NCBI RefSeq assembly: GCF_022788635.1
Contig: NZ_CP076024.1
Location: 3,410,001 to 3,474,000 of the forward strand
Reading direction: 5' to 3'
Origin: Methylobacter sp. S3L5C
GTDB taxonomy: Bacteria; Pseudomonadota; Gammaproteobacteria; Methylococcales; Methylomonadaceae
DNA length: 64,000 nucleotides
Shown: one piece after another, positions 55,583 through 64,000 of the stretch
Layout: the number at the start of each line of letters is the position of its first letter
Numbering within the stretch: the first letter of the stretch is position 1
Notes under the pieces: model-generated
What the model saw: only the letters and a program-made list of their open reading frames with translations
Databases searched by the model: none
Told to the model about the DNA's origin: nothing
Translations under genes and position numbers: made by a program

Positions 55583-56652
55583 AATGCCTGATTAATGACT
55601 TGTCTGGCCCGAAACAACACCATTTCCTGCCAGGCTTTATCTTGCGGGAAAAAGTGCTGTCGCATCAATTGACTATGCTCCTGACGAGCCAAAGCATTAC
55701 CCGGTTGCGCCCAGAGTTGATGATCGCGCAGCAATACTTCAAATAATTGATCGGTTCGGTAAGTGCCAAATTCAAGCGTGATGTAGCAACTACGTTCATT
55801 CATAATGGCATGCCAAGCATAATCGAGTAAGCCCAGTTTAGGCACCGAACTGGACGTACCCAACCAAGGTAAGGTCACGGAATCGCCATACCACTGACGC
55901 GCCACTTTTATTGCCGGACTGTCCGGTTGATGGTCACAAATAATTTCACCGTAACCAAAAGAACCCAGCCCGGTATGTATATCAATAACGGCTAGATCGC
56001 GTTGTTGCAAAAAATACTTGGACAGTAAATCATCAATAACCAATCGGCCATGTGCAGGAGCTTGGCCCCCATAAAAAGGACCAGCCGGATCGGTATATTG
56101 CCCTCCGCTGATGGCTTTTTCCAGTGCCTCACGACCATGCGTCTGTGCAAATTCAGTAAAAACACGCTGGCGTTGCTGTGTATCGTTTAATAACAAGGTC
56201 GGTTTAAGTATTTCATAACCGCTATTTTCAGGTAAAGGCCCCGAGAAATCGACTACATTGCGATTAAGATCAACCCCATCGGCATCACAGCGGCGCAGCC
56301 AGGCATAACCCCACGGCGTTAAGGCATGTATCATTAACAGCGCAGTATCAGTCGGTATAACAAGTTGCCCGCCAGCCAGTAACCGCAGTATATCCGTTTC
56401 TATCGCACTGCCTGCAAAACCTTCAACACCATGCGTACCGCCAATTAATATCACAACTTTGGTAGCGGTTTCGGGGCCAATCCAGACGGTATCGGTAAAC
56501 AGCGCGTCGCCTTGTGGGCTGCTACCCGCACAAGGATAAGAATAACAGCGCATGGTATTGCTCAACTCGGCTAACCAACGTTGCCGGCCCGATGCGTAGT
56601 TTGCCGGAAATAACGAGGTATCAATAGCAGTAAAAGGCAGAGAGCAAGACAT
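55564..56652 (-). CDS. DUF2817 zinc carboxypeptidase-like protein
   Basis: A 362-residue M14-like enzyme. IGGTHGVEGFAGSAIETDIL (about 70-89) holds the HxxE zinc pair, DLNRN lies near 130, and VIDIHTGLGSFGYGE near 225 supplies the third ligand. The DUF2817 family is related to succinylglutamate desuccinylase and carboxypeptidases. Being directly before the GNAT-C39 gene, it probably shares a pathway on an amino-acylated or peptide substrate. Confidence 0.83.
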   Translation of the reverse strand: MSCSLPFTAIDTSLFPANYASGRQRWLAELSNTMRCYSYPCAGSSPQGDALFTDTVWIGPETATKVVILIGGTHGVEGFAGSAIETDILRLLAGGQLVIPTDTALLMIHALTPWGYAWLRRCDADGVDLNRNVVDFSGPLPENSGYEILKPTLLLNDTQQRQRVFTEFAQTHGREALEKAISGGQYTDPAGPFYGGQAPAHGRLVIDDLLSKYFLQQRDLAVIDIHTGLGSFGYGEIICDHQPDSPAIKVARQWYGDSVTLPWLGTSSSVPKLGLLDYAWHAIMNERSCYITLEFGTYRTDQLFEVLLRDHQLWAQPGNALARQEHSQLMRQHFFPQDKAWQEMVLFRARQVINQALWGIST

Positions 56653-56657
56653 AAAGA

Positions 56658-56975
56658 TTAAACGGCACTATCGCTATAAGCTGTCGCCTGCCAGCTAATG
56701 ATATGTTTAAGATCAAGCCGGGAGGTTAGCGTTTTTATGGCTTTAGCCACTTTTTCCGGCTCATCATAAAACTCTATAATCAACGGCAGTTCCAGTGACA
56801 AGGTCAGCAGCGATGAAGTATGTACCTCGCGGTTTTCACCAAAACCGGCAATACCACGAATGATGGTGACACCAAAAATTTTTTCTTCATCGCGCAGAAT
56901 ATCTAACGCCTTGTTTAACTGGTCCTGCCCTTCCAGGGTATAAATTCTGGCAATGGTAACGACTTTTGTGTTCAT
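56658..56975 (-). CDS. DUF190 protein
   Basis: A 105-residue GlnB-like small protein (ARIYTLEGQDQLNKALDILR ... HIISWQATAYSDSAV). DUF190 members are often next to crcB genes, as here (4-bp overlap with crcB). It may be a regulatory or accessory subunit of fluoride export. It keeps the GxxGFG element (RGIAGFGENREVHT). Confidence 0.85.
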   Translation of the reverse strand: MNTKVVTIARIYTLEGQDQLNKALDILRDEEKIFGVTIIRGIAGFGENREVHTSSLLTLSLELPLIIEFYDEPEKVAKAIKTLTSRLDLKHIISWQATAYSDSAV

Positions 56976-57679
56976 ATCTGCTTACCCACTAATAAACCCA
57001 GCCAAATAACTAAAAGGCAGCCAAGACCGTTACCGACAAAAGTACCCAACATTAAGTTGGTGTGGGTCTCAAAGGAATAGCCGTGCTCGATCAAAAACAA
57101 AACTAAATACAAACCTGACAAGGTTAAATAAGCGCCGATCATGATTACCATCATAGCGGCGCGATATTCCATGGACAGCGCAACTTTCTGTAACAAAATA
57201 GTCGCCACAATGCCTATTAAAAAAGCACCTATGGCATTGACGATCAATAACGCGAAAGGAATAACACCACCACTCCAGTGAAACATGCCCCCCGAATAAA
57301 GAAATAACGTTCTGCCGCACAACAAACCAATCCATACCGCCAATAGACAGCCCACCAAACTGACGATTACATTTAAGGCCGCTTTGTTTAAGCTGCCCTG
57401 CTCCAACAGATAAATAGTTTCCAGGGAAAAAGTGGAAAAGGTGGTAAACGCACCAATAAAACCAACCAGTATTGCCGCCCTATATTCCAGTGTCATGGGG
57501 ATGCGTTGCAGAATAAGGGCTTCGGTAAGTAAGCCGATTAAAAAAGAACCCAATACATTAACAACCAGAGTGCCATAAGGAAAGCCTCTGCCCAGCCACT
57601 GATAAAGTCCCGAAGATATTAAAAAGCGCATTACCGCACCACTGGCTCCGCCCAAGGCAACTGCTATTATTTGATTCAT
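56972..57679 (-). CDS. crcB: tandem-fused CrcB/Fluc fluoride channel
   Basis: A 235-residue protein made of two CrcB units in one chain, where typical bacterial CrcB has about 125 residues and dimerises. Half 1 (about 1-125) keeps the pore signature: GFPYGTLVVNVLGSF with N41, and GFIGAFTTFSTFS with the Phe-box and Na-site residues. Half 2 (about 135-235) has N148 (LLIVNAIGAF) but its TTFSTF is replaced by LTLSGL, so one pore face is degenerate. This is the state seen in eukaryotic FEX proteins. It follows orn by 2 bp; no fluoride riboswitch is seen. Confidence 0.88.
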   Translation of the reverse strand: MNQIIAVALGGASGAVMRFLISSGLYQWLGRGFPYGTLVVNVLGSFLIGLLTEALILQRIPMTLEYRAAILVGFIGAFTTFSTFSLETIYLLEQGSLNKAALNVIVSLVGCLLAVWIGLLCGRTLFLYSGGMFHWSGGVIPFALLIVNAIGAFLIGIVATILLQKVALSMEYRAAMMVIMIGAYLTLSGLYLVLFLIEHGYSFETHTNLMLGTFVGNGLGCLLVIWLGLLVGKQI

Positions 57680-57681
57680 GG

Positions 57682-58227
57682 CTAAAACTTGATGAAATGT
57701 TCCCGGTAGTAGCGTAACTCTTCAATGGATTCAATAATATCATCCAGTGCCTGATGTTTGGATTCTTTATTAAAACCGTCTTTTACTGCGGGCGCCCATC
57801 TTGCTGCCAACTCTTTAAGCGTTGATACGTCAATATTTCGGTAATGAAAATAGGCTTCCAGTTTAGGCATATAACGATATAGAAAGCGTCTATCCTGACC
57901 AATACTGTTACCGCAAATAGGTGAGGTATTTTCGGGCACCCAAAGCTTTAGAAATTCAATCGTTAGTTGCTCTGCTTCCCGGTCATTAATCGTAGAAGCT
58001 TTAACGCGATCAATTAAACCGGATTGACCGTGATGTTTTTGATTCCATTCATCCATTGCCGCCAGTGCTTTATCAGACTGATGCACCGCCAGGACCGGAC
58101 CATGCGCAAGAATATTTAAATCTTTATCGGTAACAATCGTGGCAATTTCAATGATCAAATCAGTGTCAGGATTAAGCCCTGTCATTTCAAGATCTATCCA
58201 GATAAGGTGCTGTAAATCCTGCGCCAT
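57682..58227 (-). CDS. orn: oligoribonuclease
   Basis: A 181-residue DEDDh 3'-5' exonuclease that degrades short oligoribonucleotides, including pGpG from c-di-GMP breakdown. Visible motifs are [16 protein letters not shown] (first D and E), [16 protein letters not shown] (second D) and [16 protein letters not shown] (H and last D). First gene of the orn-crcB-DUF190-DUF2817-GNAT/C39 cluster. Its role in pGpG removal fits a genome with many c-di-GMP enzymes. Confidence 0.95.
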   Translation of the reverse strand: MAQDLQHLIWIDLEMTGLNPDTDLIIEIATIVTDKDLNILAHGPVLAVHQSDKALAAMDEWNQKHHGQSGLIDRVKASTINDREAEQLTIEFLKLWVPENTSPICGNSIGQDRRFLYRYMPKLEAYFHYRNIDVSTLKELAARWAPAVKDGFNKESKHQALDDIIESIEELRYYREHFIKF

Positions 58228-58314
58228 TTGTTGATTCCATTGTGTTAAAGGTGAGGGTTAGTGTAGCATTGGGTAATCTGTACGTCTAACTCTTAAACTT
58301 AATATACCCGGCCT

Positions 58315-59562
58315 ATGAATACCTTTACTATTATCTTTTTAATCGCACTGATTATTTCTTCTTCGATACAATTTTGGCTGGCTAAACGCCAGGCTGATTA
58401 TGTCGCCGCTCATCGTCCTGCCGTGCCTTTAGCGTTCAAAGACAAAGTGTCTTTAGCTGCCCACCAAAAAGCCGCTGATTACACCCTTGAAAAAGTCAAC
58501 CTGGGCAATATAGATGGCGTACTGGGCATTATGGTTTTGTTGTTGTTAACCGTCGGTGGCGGTATCAATGCAGCTTTTGAGTATTGGACTGATATTGTCT
58601 CAACCCCATTATTAGCCGGTGTTGCCGCAACAGCGACCATTTTTCTGATTTTGACCGTGATAGAAATACCCACCAGTATTTATCAGACGTTTGTCATTGA
58701 AGAAAAATTTGGCTTTAACAAAAGTACGGTTAACCAATTTATCAAAGACCAGTTCCTGCACTTGGGGTTGGGCGCAGCAATCGGCTTGCCTTTACTGGCA
58801 TTAATCCTGTGGATTATGGATAACGTTGGTCCGTTATGGTGGTTATGGGCGTGGGCTATCATCATGGGCTTTTCTTTATTGATGAGCTGGCTTTATCCTA
58901 CCGTTATTGCGCCTTTGTTTAATAAATTCACGCCGATGGACGAAGGCTCCTTAAAAGAGCGTATTCAAGGCCTGCTAACGCGTTGCGGCTTTAACAGCCA
59001 GGGTATTTTTATCATGGATGGTTCCAAACGCTCCGGTCACGGTAATGCTTATTTTACCGGTCTTGGCAATAACAAGCGTATCGTATTTTTCGACAATCTG
59101 GTTAATTCGCTGGAAGATGAAGAACTGGAAGCGGTACTGGCCCATGAACTGGGTCATTTTAAATGCAAACACGTAATCAAAATGCTGATTGCCACCGCCA
59201 TTATGAGCTTAATCAGCTTGGGAGTTCTAGGTTGGCTGATTGATCAGGATTGGTTTTACACAGGACTAGGCGTTGCTTTGGAACAAAAATCCCATGCCGC
59301 CGCTTTATTATTATTCCTGATGGTTTCATCGACCTTTACTTTTTTTATGCAACCTGTCAGCGCCTACTTTCAACGTAAATTTGAATTTGAAGCCGATGAC
59401 TTTGCTGCCAACAATGCCAAAGCCTCAAAAATGATTAGCGGACTGGTTAAGCTGTATGAAGAAAATGCCAATACCTTAACGCCTGATCCTTTGTATTCGG
59501 CCTTTCATTACAGTCATCCGCCGGCAGCGATTCGCATCGCCCACTTGGAAACCAAAAGTTAA
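58315..59562 (+). CDS. M48 family peptidase (Ste24-like)
   Basis: A 415-residue membrane zinc protease related to yeast Ste24/CAAX protease 1. It has several membrane helices, the HELGH site (H277, H281) in LAHELGHFKCKH, and the third ligand in FEFEADDFA near residue 358. It ends in YSAFHYSHPPAAIRI, a family signature. It may do membrane protein quality control. The stop overlaps the rsgA start (TAATG). Confidence 0.92.
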   Translation: MNTFTIIFLIALIISSSIQFWLAKRQADYVAAHRPAVPLAFKDKVSLAAHQKAADYTLEKVNLGNIDGVLGIMVLLLLTVGGGINAAFEYWTDIVSTPLLAGVAATATIFLILTVIEIPTSIYQTFVIEEKFGFNKSTVNQFIKDQFLHLGLGAAIGLPLLALILWIMDNVGPLWWLWAWAIIMGFSLLMSWLYPTVIAPLFNKFTPMDEGSLKERIQGLLTRCGFNSQGIFIMDGSKRSGHGNAYFTGLGNNKRIVFFDNLVNSLEDEELEAVLAHELGHFKCKHVIKMLIATAIMSLISLGVLGWLIDQDWFYTGLGVALEQKSHAAALLLFLMVSSTFTFFMQPVSAYFQRKFEFEADDFAANNAKASKMISGLVKLYEENANTLTPDPLYSAFHYSHPPAAIRIAHLETKS

Positions 59563-60449
59563 TGGCTGAGTTACTGGAAGGTTTGGTTATTTCCCATTTG
59601 GGCCAGGGTATTGCAGTTGAATACAACCATGAAATTATTCTCTGCCAAACCCTAAGGCGACTGGAAACTGTCGCCGTTGGCGACAGGGTTTCATGGACAC
59701 TGTCTTCACCCGGCCAGGGCCGTATTGAAGCAATACTGCCCCGGCGTTCATTACTGGAGCGCCCTTCCAGAAACGGTAAAACCCGACCGGTTGCGGCTAA
59801 TATTGATACCATTTTTGTCGTTTTTGCGGTCGAACCCCATTGTGATTTCTTATTGATAGACCAATATCTGGCGGTCTGTGAAAATCATAATATCGACGCC
59901 GCTTTAATACTCAATAAAACCGACCTTCCACAAACCGATATTATAGAAAAAGAACTGCTGGATTATATCAATCTGGGTTATTCCCTGTATCGGGTCAGTG
60001 CCTGGGGAAACTCAGGCATGGCTGAATTAAAAAGCGCCTTAAAAGATCAGGTTAGTATGCTGGCCGGGCAATCGGGGGTTGGCAAATCTTCGTTAACCAA
60101 TGCCATCATTCCCGATAAAGACCTGAAAACCAACACCGTCTCGGCAACCACTAAACATGGCCGCCATACCACCACAGCTGCAACACTGTATCATTTAAAT
60201 GACGGCGGAGATTTAATCGATAGTCCCGGCGTTGCCATTTTTGGCTTGGCGGGACTTACAGAACAACGCTTGGCTTATGGCTACCGGGAGTTTCAACCAT
60301 TTATTGATCAGTGCCAGTTTAATGACTGCCGGCACTTAAAAGACAAAGGTTGTGCAGTATTGATGGCCTTAGAAAGTGGAGATATCTCCAGAACCCGCTA
60401 TGAGCGATTTTTAAAACTGAGAGAAAAAATGCCCAAAGCATTTATTTAG
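59562..60449 (+). CDS. rsgA: ribosome small-subunit-dependent GTPase RsgA
   Basis: A 295-residue circularly permuted GTPase acting in 30S maturation. An N-terminal OB fold is followed by G4 NKTD (near 117), G1 GQSGVGKSS (near 168), G3 DSPG (near 220) and a C-terminal zinc motif CQFNDCRHLKDKGC. It overlaps the M48 gene by one base. An rsgA-M48-orn neighbourhood is common in Gammaproteobacteria. Confidence 0.95.
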   Translation: MAELLEGLVISHLGQGIAVEYNHEIILCQTLRRLETVAVGDRVSWTLSSPGQGRIEAILPRRSLLERPSRNGKTRPVAANIDTIFVVFAVEPHCDFLLIDQYLAVCENHNIDAALILNKTDLPQTDIIEKELLDYINLGYSLYRVSAWGNSGMAELKSALKDQVSMLAGQSGVGKSSLTNAIIPDKDLKTNTVSATTKHGRHTTTAATLYHLNDGGDLIDSPGVAIFGLAGLTEQRLAYGYREFQPFIDQCQFNDCRHLKDKGCAVLMALESGDISRTRYERFLKLREKMPKAFI

Positions 60450-60477
60450 GAATGAAGATTTACCTACGCAAACAACG

Positions 60478-60511
60478 GTAGGATGTGCCGAGGTTATCGA
60501 ACGCATCCTAC
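60478..60511. repeat. interspersed palindromic repeat
   Basis: GTAGGATG (60478-60485) and its complement CATCCTAC (60504-60511) enclose TGCCGAGGTTATCGAACG, the form of a dispersed repeat known from several gammaproteobacterial genomes. It lacks a following T-run, so it is not a convincing terminator for rsgA. The rest of 60450-60770 shows no gene. Confidence 0.6.
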
Positions 60512-60770
60512 AGAATATTTTGGATAATTAACATTGTTTGATACCCCCGCGCTAATACCTGATTTGCAAGGTTTTTCTCATCATTTAAAGACATTTAAAT
60601 CATTTGTGATGAATAATTTCACTGAACACTATTCGACGCCGCTAGGCAAGTACTTATTAATCTCAAATGACATTTATAGCATATCAATTGCTTAATAGTT
60701 GAGCAGCAGGTAATCGTGTTTACTGCTATTTTCTTTTCAGATTTGAAAATACTCACTGAGTGGATATTTC

Positions 60771-61154
60771 ATGATCAACTATAAAAAATATTCTAAAACG
60801 TTGTTTCTTCGAGTATTACTTGGCACTTTAATGGCCGGAAATGCAATCGCTGAATCTGTTTTGGCACCGGTATATCTTGGCAGTGTCGATACTTTTGCGA
60901 TTCTTAGCCAAAGTGGAATCACTGATGTTTATCGCTCTGCTATTGTTGGCGATATTGGTGTGAGCCCCATCGCCGGTGCAGCGCTGCTGCTCGTTTGCAA
61001 GGAAGTGACGGGCAATATATACTCTGTCGATGCAGAAGGCACTCTGACCTGCGCGACGACCAACGCTGTTTTATTGACCTCTGAGGCTGTCCGAGAATGG
61101 CGACTTTACGATGGTTTTTCTTTCATTAAAATAATGGCCTATGAAATAACTTAA
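60771..61154 (+). pseudogene. truncated DUF3494 (ice-binding-like) secreted protein
   Basis: 127 residues with a signal peptide ending near AIAES (residue 28). It then has the start of the DUF3494 domain: APVYLGSVDTFAILSQSGIT followed by DVYRSAIVGDIGVSPIAGAA. Intact members continue for about 200 residues of beta-helix. Here the sequence departs after LLTSEAVREWR and stops, so the gene is cut and probably inactive. A short perfect palindrome, TTCCTCCAGGAGGAA, lies 37 bp beyond the stop. Confidence 0.7.
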
Positions 61155-61340
61155 ACCATGTGTTGGCTGGCAGGACATAGGTAAAACATTACTTCCTCCA
61201 GGAGGAAATCCTTTAGGCAGAATGCTGTTGATAAGTTAAAGTACTCAGTATAAGTTTCTACCCATGAAGTGATGTGAAAAACAAATAATGTTGTATTGTA
61301 AGAACAGCCCCCCCCCGCGATTTAAGCATCTTCTACAGGA

Positions 61341-63053
61341 ATGGCGGTGGGATGTTCAGTGTTAGCTGCCAAATTACGGGTGATGCCGGTTTTTTTGCGT
61401 AAAGCGAATTTATCCCGTAAACATAGGTTTCCGCGATTGGCACTCTGGGTGATTGCTTGTGCAATCTCATGTTTCATGGTGTGGCCATCTGCTTGTATGG
61501 CTGATGTGCGTGAGCTTGCAGGACTCTGGTATCAGGTTTCAGAGGACTGGAGCTATCAGGGACAGACAGATCTTGCTGTTGCAGGACTCAAGCCGGTAGC
61601 CAAGGTGGAATTGACCGGAGGCCATTTTTGGCAACAGGTGGATTTCGACATCAAGACTGCCGGTCGCCAGGTACTGGATTTTAAGAATACCAGTACCATT
61701 GGCTATTTTCGCCATATCATTCTTGATGCGCAGCAACATCCGGTTGCCGATTTGCAAGGCGGCATCCAGAGCAGCGAGCCCAATCCGTTTTTCTTGCGGC
61801 ATGGTCGTGAGGTCGACCTTCCCTCTGGCCATTATCGCCTATTGACCGAACTGAATTCCCCTTTCTTTCTGGCTGAGCCGCAACCTTATCTGGATATGCT
61901 GGATACTTACCGACAGGCGATCAAGCAGGGTAACGCCCTGACGCTGATATGTCTGGGGATGTTTATGGGCTTGATTGTTTATTACGCGGCACTGGCGATG
62001 GTTCGCCAACGCTTGGCAGAAGCGTCGTACTCGACCTTCATCTTGGGTAATTTGCTGTTTAATGGCACGGCACTGCTGGTGTTCCCAGAACTGTTCAACA
62101 TACACTGGATTTATCTGGTTAGCTATCCCATCGTGTTTTCCAATTGCGCTTATATCCTGTTCGTAATGTCCTTATTGAAAATTCGGCATAACAATTATCC
62201 TCGCCTTTACACGGCTGGAATAATTCTATTGGCACTGCTGGTCGGACTGATTATACTGGCGGTGCTCAAACCGCACTGGTCGCTGGAGATTGCTCGTTAT
62301 GGTGTCGGAGTGTTCCTGATTTACGGTTTAACTGCTGGGATAGTGCGCTCGCTTAAAGGTAGCATTACTGCGCGTCTTTATCTATGTGCCATTGGAACGT
62401 TTTTTGTGTTGGGAATTACCACAATCTCGGTTAACAATCTCAGTTTCTTTACCCTATACGTCGAACATATGGGCCTTTTTTCTGTGTCGGTAGAGATCCT
62501 GCTGCTGGCTCTGCTACAATCTTATCAGTTTGCCCAGCTTTATCGCGAAAAGGAGTATGCGGTAGAACGAATGGAGCTGAGTAATCGCATTTCCCATACA
62601 GATGCCCTGACCGGTCTGCCCAACCGTTTGGCGCTGGATCTCGCGCTGGAAAACTTGCCGCAGCATGGCAGCCTGACCTTTATCGATATGGACGGTCTCA
62701 AGTATTACAATGACCGGTTCGGGCATGAACGTGGCGATGGATTGCTGTGCACTTTCGCTATACACTTAAGTCAGCGTTTGGGAGACGCTGCCCAGGCACA
62801 CCGTCTGGGCGGCGACGAGTTTGCCATTACCTGCGAGCAAGGGGATGTGCCATGGGTCGAAAGAATGCTGACGCAGGCAGTTGATGACTTACGTGCCAAT
62901 GGGTTTGAGTCTGCCGGCGCGAGTTCCGGTTCGGCGCATATCCACGAAATTCAAGGCAAAGAAGATATTAAGCATATGGCTGATTGCCGAATGTACGTAA
63001 ATAAGCGTTTGCGCAAGCGGAGTCGCTATGGAGATCATGAAAATCAGATCTAA
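61341..63053 (+). CDS. 7TMR-DISM GGDEF diguanylate cyclase
   Basis: A 570-residue membrane receptor. A hydrophobic N-terminal signal (about 28-50) precedes an extracytoplasmic 7TMR-DISMED2-like beta domain (about 55-185, LAGLWYQVSEDWSYQG ... SGHYRLLTELNSPFFLAEPQ). Seven membrane helices follow (about 195-400), then a cytoplasmic GGDEF domain (about 415-570) with intact GGDEF near 490 (RLGGDEFAI). The domain probably binds a small external ligand, perhaps a carbohydrate. The end overlaps the start of the next gene. Confidence 0.9.
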   Translation: MAVGCSVLAAKLRVMPVFLRKANLSRKHRFPRLALWVIACAISCFMVWPSACMADVRELAGLWYQVSEDWSYQGQTDLAVAGLKPVAKVELTGGHFWQQVDFDIKTAGRQVLDFKNTSTIGYFRHIILDAQQHPVADLQGGIQSSEPNPFFLRHGREVDLPSGHYRLLTELNSPFFLAEPQPYLDMLDTYRQAIKQGNALTLICLGMFMGLIVYYAALAMVRQRLAEASYSTFILGNLLFNGTALLVFPELFNIHWIYLVSYPIVFSNCAYILFVMSLLKIRHNNYPRLYTAGIILLALLVGLIILAVLKPHWSLEIARYGVGVFLIYGLTAGIVRSLKGSITARLYLCAIGTFFVLGITTISVNNLSFFTLYVEHMGLFSVSVEILLLALLQSYQFAQLYREKEYAVERMELSNRISHTDALTGLPNRLALDLALENLPQHGSLTFIDMDGLKYYNDRFGHERGDGLLCTFAIHLSQRLGDAAQAHRLGGDEFAITCEQGDVPWVERMLTQAVDDLRANGFESAGASSGSAHIHEIQGKEDIKHMADCRMYVNKRLRKRSRYGDHENQI

Positions 63054-64000
63054 CATAACTAGCAGGAAAAATGTAATGCAGCGCTTTTGTGGCTTGGTTT
63101 GGCCGATCGTTTTGTCGATAACATTACCGCTTGTGGCTGCATGGTTTGCATATCCTGAAACGCATTTACCGCCTGGCTTCGGGATTTTTCCGCCGCTGGT
63201 TGTGGACAACCCTCCCGGTTTCAATTTGGTAATCTTCGTTGCGTTGGCGCTAATTGAAGCTGCCATCGTCTTCTTTCTGTTGTTTCCTCAATGGTTCGGC
63301 TTTAATATCCCGACCCCGCCGCCCAAGCCTGTCTCGGCGCGATTCCCTGTGTGGTTTTGGATAGGCACGGTGCTAACGCTATTTTTTTGGTGGCTGATGT
63401 GGAAACGGGTCACGCCTTTTGGCGACCTAGTGTATTATGCCTTTACGCCCATGTGGTGGGGCTTTATTTTGGCGCTTGACGGGCTGGTATATCATCGTAA
63501 CGACGGTTATTCGCTGCTGGCGGCGCGCCCCAAAACCTTGCTTATCAGTGCAGTCGTCTCTCTGACCGGTTGGTTTTATTTCGAATATTTCGATTATTTC
63601 GCGTTAGGCAATTGGTACTACCCCAACAGTACGATGCCGGAACTCAGTCATACATCTGTCGTACTGCTGTACTTGACTGCCTATACCACAGTCTGGCCTG
63701 CCATTTTCGAGTGGTATACCTTGTTAAATACCTTTCCCCGTTTGGCTAGCCGTTATAGTAACGGCCCAAAAGTAGCTTTACCTGGCGGGTTGCTGTTATG
63801 GGGCGGCTTATTTCTTATCTTTATCGTGGTGTTCTTTCCCTACCCGTTGTTTTGGGTAATGTGGATCGGGCCTTTGGCGATCTTCTCCGGACAACTGATC
63901 AGGAAGAACATATGGAACCCGTTTACTGCGATGGCAGAAGGCAACTGGGGGCCTGCCTTGCTGATGGCGCTTAGCGCCATGTTAAACGGTTTTTTCTGGG
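63028..64000 (+). CDS. multi-pass membrane protein, C-terminus beyond window
   Basis: An open frame of more than 300 codons that runs off the window. The most likely start is ATG 63076 (MQRFCGLVWPIVLSITLPLV) with AGGAAAAA upstream; in-frame ATGs at 63037 and 63028 would overlap the cyclase gene. It contains about eight very hydrophobic, Trp/Phe/Tyr-rich segments (FPVWFWIGTVLTLFFWWLMW, LPGGLLLWGGLFLIFIVVFF). I do not recognise the family. Coupling to the diguanylate cyclase suggests a shared function. Confidence 0.75.
   Translation, partial: MEIMKIRSNITSRKNVMQRFCGLVWPIVLSITLPLVAAWFAYPETHLPPGFGIFPPLVVDNPPGFNLVIFVALALIEAAIVFFLLFPQWFGFNIPTPPPKPVSARFPVWFWIGTVLTLFFWWLMWKRVTPFGDLVYYAFTPMWWGFILALDGLVYHRNDGYSLLAARPKTLLISAVVSLTGWFYFEYFDYFALGNWYYPNSTMPELSHTSVVLLYLTAYTTVWPAIFEWYTLLNTFPRLASRYSNGPKVALPGGLLLWGGLFLIFIVVFFPYPLFWVMWIGPLAIFSGQLIRKNIWNPFTAMAEGNWGPALLMALSAMLNGFFW

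Noticed and set aside
57680-58314. Fluoride riboswitch upstream of crcB
   Set aside because: crcB directly follows orn by 2 bp, and the 87-bp gap upstream of orn shows no crcB-motif fold.

Overview
The window looks like the chromosome of a gammaproteobacterium. Host genes (ychF, serS, orn, rsgA, an Ste24-type M48 protease) and a dense set of c-di-GMP enzymes fit an aquatic lineage, possibly a Methylococcales methanotroph; the lineage is an impression from gene content and was not tested. Three blocks can be seen: a left flank with a Kai-type operon and insertion-sequence debris (1-10.7 kb), a transposable (Mu/B3/D3112-like) prophage read almost entirely on the minus strand (about 10.7-46.0 kb), and a right flank of host genes (46.1-64 kb).

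Left flank. A decayed IS4-type transposase is followed by about 1.1 kb of AT-rich DNA, then a tightly packed operon: a double-domain KaiC homologue, KaiB, and a PAS-PAS-GGDEF-EAL protein (spacing 3 bp, then an 8-bp overlap). No kaiA is seen. The layout suggests a KaiBC timer or switch wired to c-di-GMP turnover. Next come fragments of IS5- and IS91-type elements, a 140-bp interspersed repeat, and a 1,680-bp IS3-family element with a partial tandem duplication.

Prophage. In transcription order (right to left) it holds: a plus-strand XRE repressor with an operator region; Ner; small early genes; MuA-like transposase; MuB-like ATPase; early accessory genes (DUF3164, DUF2786, GemA/gp16); Mor activator; lysis genes (lysozyme, probable holin, nested Rz/Rz1 spanins); TraR-like zinc finger; gp25-gp27; terminase; portal; gp30; gp31; protease/scaffold; a probable decoration protein; major head protein; an SGNH-hydrolase accessory gene; gp36-gp38; then a siphovirus-type tail (tube, G/GT chaperones with a -1 frameshift site, tape measure). 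The tape measure is split by an IS5 and an IS3 copy and then cut off by a second IS3 copy. Everything downstream (tail tip, fibres, distal end) is missing, so the prophage should be unable to make virions. REP-like palindromes sit in its gaps and one lies in frame inside the portal gene.

The prophage also holds features not explained by its standard gene list: a compact structured-RNA candidate between gp31 and gp30, an unusually protein-like overlapping reading frame with its own ribosome binding site inside the MuA linker, and a duplicated 69-bp divergent leader feeding small plus-strand ORFs.

Right flank. It carries tRNA-Met(CAT), ychF, a DedA protein, an inorganic pyrophosphatase, a membrane GGDEF protein, serS and a PAS-GGDEF protein. 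A minus-strand operon follows: orn, a fused double CrcB, DUF190, a DUF2817 peptidase-like protein and a GNAT-C39 fusion. Then come an M48 protease with rsgA, a truncated DUF3494 protein, a 7TMR-DISM GGDEF protein, and a multi-pass membrane protein running off the window. Four GGDEF proteins lie in 64 kb.
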